Below are positions 26,249-27,779 of a stretch of 27,779 nt of DNA, one piece after another (within the stretch, counting starts at the first letter, position 1; each line of letters begins with the position of its first letter). The notes under the pieces were generated by a model, which searched no databases, was not told the origin of the DNA, and saw only the letters and a list, made by a program, of their open reading frames with translations. The position numbers were made by a program, and so were the translations under genes. The stretch spans positions 1-27,779 of the forward strand of contig CAUGMN010000035.1 in assembly GCA_959600635.1 (NCBI GenBank). Direction: 5' to 3'. Source of the DNA: QAMX01 sp003149835 (GTDB lineage Bacteria; Bacillota; Clostridia; Oscillospirales; QAMX01).

Positions 26249-27425
26249 GACAAATCCAAACTTCAAGTTATTGGTGGAGAATTATCTTTTCGCCGATATC
26301 GCCAAGCGCGTCGCCGAATTTTCCGCTGCCGGCGGAAACGGTCAGCGGATCATCAAAATGGGCATCGGCGACGTGACCCTTCCGCTCGCGCCCGCCGTTG
26401 TCGCCGCGCTCAGCGAGGCTGTCGGCGAGATGGGCGTCAAGGAGACGTTTCAGGGCTATCCGCCCTATGACGGCTATCCGTTTCTGAAAAACGCCATTTC
26501 CGAATATTACCGCGCCCGCGGCATCGACATCGATCCCTCCGAGGTCTATGTCGGCGACGGCGCCAAGAGCGACGTCGGCAATATCACCGACCTCTTTTCC
26601 AATGACAACGTCGTGCTTGTCCCCGATCCGGTCTATCCGGTCTATGTGGACAGCAATCTGATGCTGAATCGGGAAATCCGCTACATCGACGCCAACGAGG
26701 AAAACGGCTATCTGCCGCTGCCCGACGGGCGTACGGTTGGCGACATCCTTTACCTCTGCTCGCCCAACAACCCGACCGGCGCGGTCTACACGCGCGAACA
26801 GCTCGCGCAGTGGGTGAATTTTGCGCGCGAGCGCGGCTCCGTGATTTTGTTCGACGCCGCCTATGAGGCCTTTATCACCGACCCGTCTCTCCCCCGCTCG
26901 ATTTTTGAGATCGAGGGCGCTGCGGAATGCGCGATTGAGCTCTGCTCTTTCTCCAAAACCGCCGGCTTTACCGGGACGCGCTGCGGCTATACGGTGATCC
27001 CCAACCGCCTTATGCGCGACGGCGTCTCTCTGGGCAAGCTCTGGCTGCGCCGCCAGTCCACCAAATACAACGGCACGGCCTATATCATTCAGCGCGGCGC
27101 GGCGGCGGTCTTCACGGAAGCGGGACATCGTCAGACGCGCGAGGCCATCCGCTACTATCTCGATAACGCCCGGATCATTATGGATTTCTTAAAGAAAAAG
27201 GATATTTCCTTCACCGGCGGCGAGAACTCGCCGTATATCTGGCTGAAATGCCCGCGCGGGATGGAATCGTGGGAATTCTTTGATTATCTGCTGAAAAGCG
27301 CCGCCGTCGTCGGCACGCCCGGTTCCGGCTTCGGCAAAAACGGCAACGGCCGCTTCCGCCTGACCTCGTTTGGCAACCGCGAGGATACGCTTGAAGCCGT
27401 CGAGCGCCTCGACGCTATTTTTTAA
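26241..27425 (+). CDS. dapL: LL-diaminopimelate aminotransferase
   Basis: A 394-residue PLP enzyme that makes LL-diaminopimelate directly from tetrahydrodipicolinate and glutamate, bypassing acylated intermediates. The PLP lysine is K239 in SFSKTAGFTGTRCGY. Other DapL hallmarks are KMGIGDVTLPL, ETFQGYPPYDGYPFL, VGDGAKSDVGNI and SPNNPTGAV. AAAGGAGAGG (26222-26231) is 9 bases before ATG 26241, within dapF. The downstream epimerase DapF completes the route to meso-DAP. It uses glutamate, the product of the assimilation cluster. The stop overlaps by 11 bases the stop of a convergent transporter gene. Confidence 0.95.
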   Translation: MVKTNPNFKLLVENYLFADIAKRVAEFSAAGGNGQRIIKMGIGDVTLPLAPAVVAALSEAVGEMGVKETFQGYPPYDGYPFLKNAISEYYRARGIDIDPSEVYVGDGAKSDVGNITDLFSNDNVVLVPDPVYPVYVDSNLMLNREIRYIDANEENGYLPLPDGRTVGDILYLCSPNNPTGAVYTREQLAQWVNFARERGSVILFDAAYEAFITDPSLPRSIFEIEGAAECAIELCSFSKTAGFTGTRCGYTVIPNRLMRDGVSLGKLWLRRQSTKYNGTAYIIQRGAAAVFTEAGHRQTREAIRYYLDNARIIMDFLKKKDISFTGGENSPYIWLKCPRGMESWEFFDYLLKSAAVVGTPGSGFGKNGNGRFRLTSFGNREDTLEAVERLDAIF

Positions 27426-27779
27426 GCGCTTCCCCGGCGTCCGGCGGCCGCGTCTGCGGCCGGTCGTCAGATACCGGCTTCAATTTGCGCGCCAGATACA
27501 AAAACGGCGTATCGGCCAGCGAGACGATAATCTTGACGAAATAGGTGGTAAAGATCAGCTCAACGACCGTGCCGAACGGATGAACGCCCGTGAAGGCGAG
27601 CATCGTAAACAGCGCGGAGTCGAGGAGCTGGGTGGTAATTGTCGCGAGGTTGTTGCGGAGCCAGAGGCGCTTTTCGCCTGTTTTCTTTCGAATCAGACTG
27701 TACAGCCAGATATCAAAGCGCTGCATGAGCAGATATGTGACGATGCTGGCGACAGTCAGCCGCGGCGTAATGGAAAAGA
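27415..27779 (-). CDS. VUT family (YhhQ-like) probable queuosine precursor transporter, N-terminus cut by window edge
   Basis: Only about the C-terminal 121 residues are visible; the gene enters from the right edge. Family-typical sequence is SIVTYLLMQRFDIWLYSLIRKKTGEKRLWLRNN, then TQLLDSALFTMLAFTGVHPFGTVVELIFTTYFVKIIVSLADTPFLYLAR with two membrane helices. The family (YhhQ/QueT-like) takes up 7-cyano- or aminomethyl-7-deazaguanine for queuosine in tRNA. The polar tail after the last helix is normal. The ATG at 27726 is internal, since the frame stays open to 27779. The TAG overlaps the end of dapL by 11 bases. Confidence 0.8.
   Translation of the reverse strand, partial: FSITPRLTVASIVTYLLMQRFDIWLYSLIRKKTGEKRLWLRNNLATITTQLLDSALFTMLAFTGVHPFGTVVELIFTTYFVKIIVSLADTPFLYLARKLKPVSDDRPQTRPPDAGEALKK

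Overview
The window looks like a chromosomal segment of a high-GC Clostridia bacterium, probably Oscillospiraceae-like and anaerobic. The reasons are strong AGGAGG-type ribosome binding sites, sigma-A promoters close to TTGACA-17-TATAAT, frequent TTG starts, iron-sulfur-rich redox proteins, a rubredoxin-domain oxidoreductase, an ANTAR antiterminator and both the DapL and Ddh routes to meso-diaminopimelate. This placement is inferred from gene content, not from a phylogeny. I see no rRNA, tRNA, CRISPR array, insertion sequence or phage gene. Almost everything is housekeeping or regulatory.

Left part (1-9.7 kb). A radical SAM protein of the DNA-repair-associated type runs off the left edge on the minus strand and is divergent from metK. 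metK has a consensus promoter and a structured leader. An orphan LolD/MacB-type ABC ATPase and tcdA follow. A consensus promoter overlaps the tcdA stop codon. It reads into a leader with a 34-codon ORF and a perfect intrinsic terminator in front of a GNAT acetyltransferase, which I read as a ribosome-controlled attenuator. Next come a 354-residue protein of unknown function, a minus-strand TetR regulator, and a divergent calcium-type P-type ATPase starting at TTG.

Central part (9.77-20.3 kb). One long co-directional nitrogen cluster encodes a glutamate synthase split into separate polypeptides: glutaminase domain, FMN/Fe-S synthase domain and GXGXG domain. A polyferredoxin and an FAD/NAD(P)H oxidoreductase are likely electron donors. 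A divergent PurA, a type-I glutamine synthetase, an ANTAR regulator with a degenerate receiver, GuaA and a DUF2500 membrane protein are also encoded. The transcript leader carries a hairpin with an A..G.. hexaloop overlapping a strong terminator, which is the kind of target ANTAR proteins bind. The cluster therefore probably controls itself by antitermination. The glutamine synthetase has Gln where the catalytic flap Glu is expected.

Right part (20.6-27.8 kb). ddh and pyrG are followed by an intergenic region with a promoter and a structured transcript that I cannot assign. A minus-strand rubredoxin-domain NAD(P)H oxidoreductase is divergent from the dapF-dapL pair, which overlap by 8 bases. 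A VUT/YhhQ-type transporter, cut by the right edge, overlaps dapL tail to tail.

The most interesting items are the two transcription attenuators (4.08-4.4 kb and 9.77-9.87 kb), the glutamine synthetase with the altered flap beside a non-phosphorylatable ANTAR protein, and the unassigned structured RNA near 23.5 kb.
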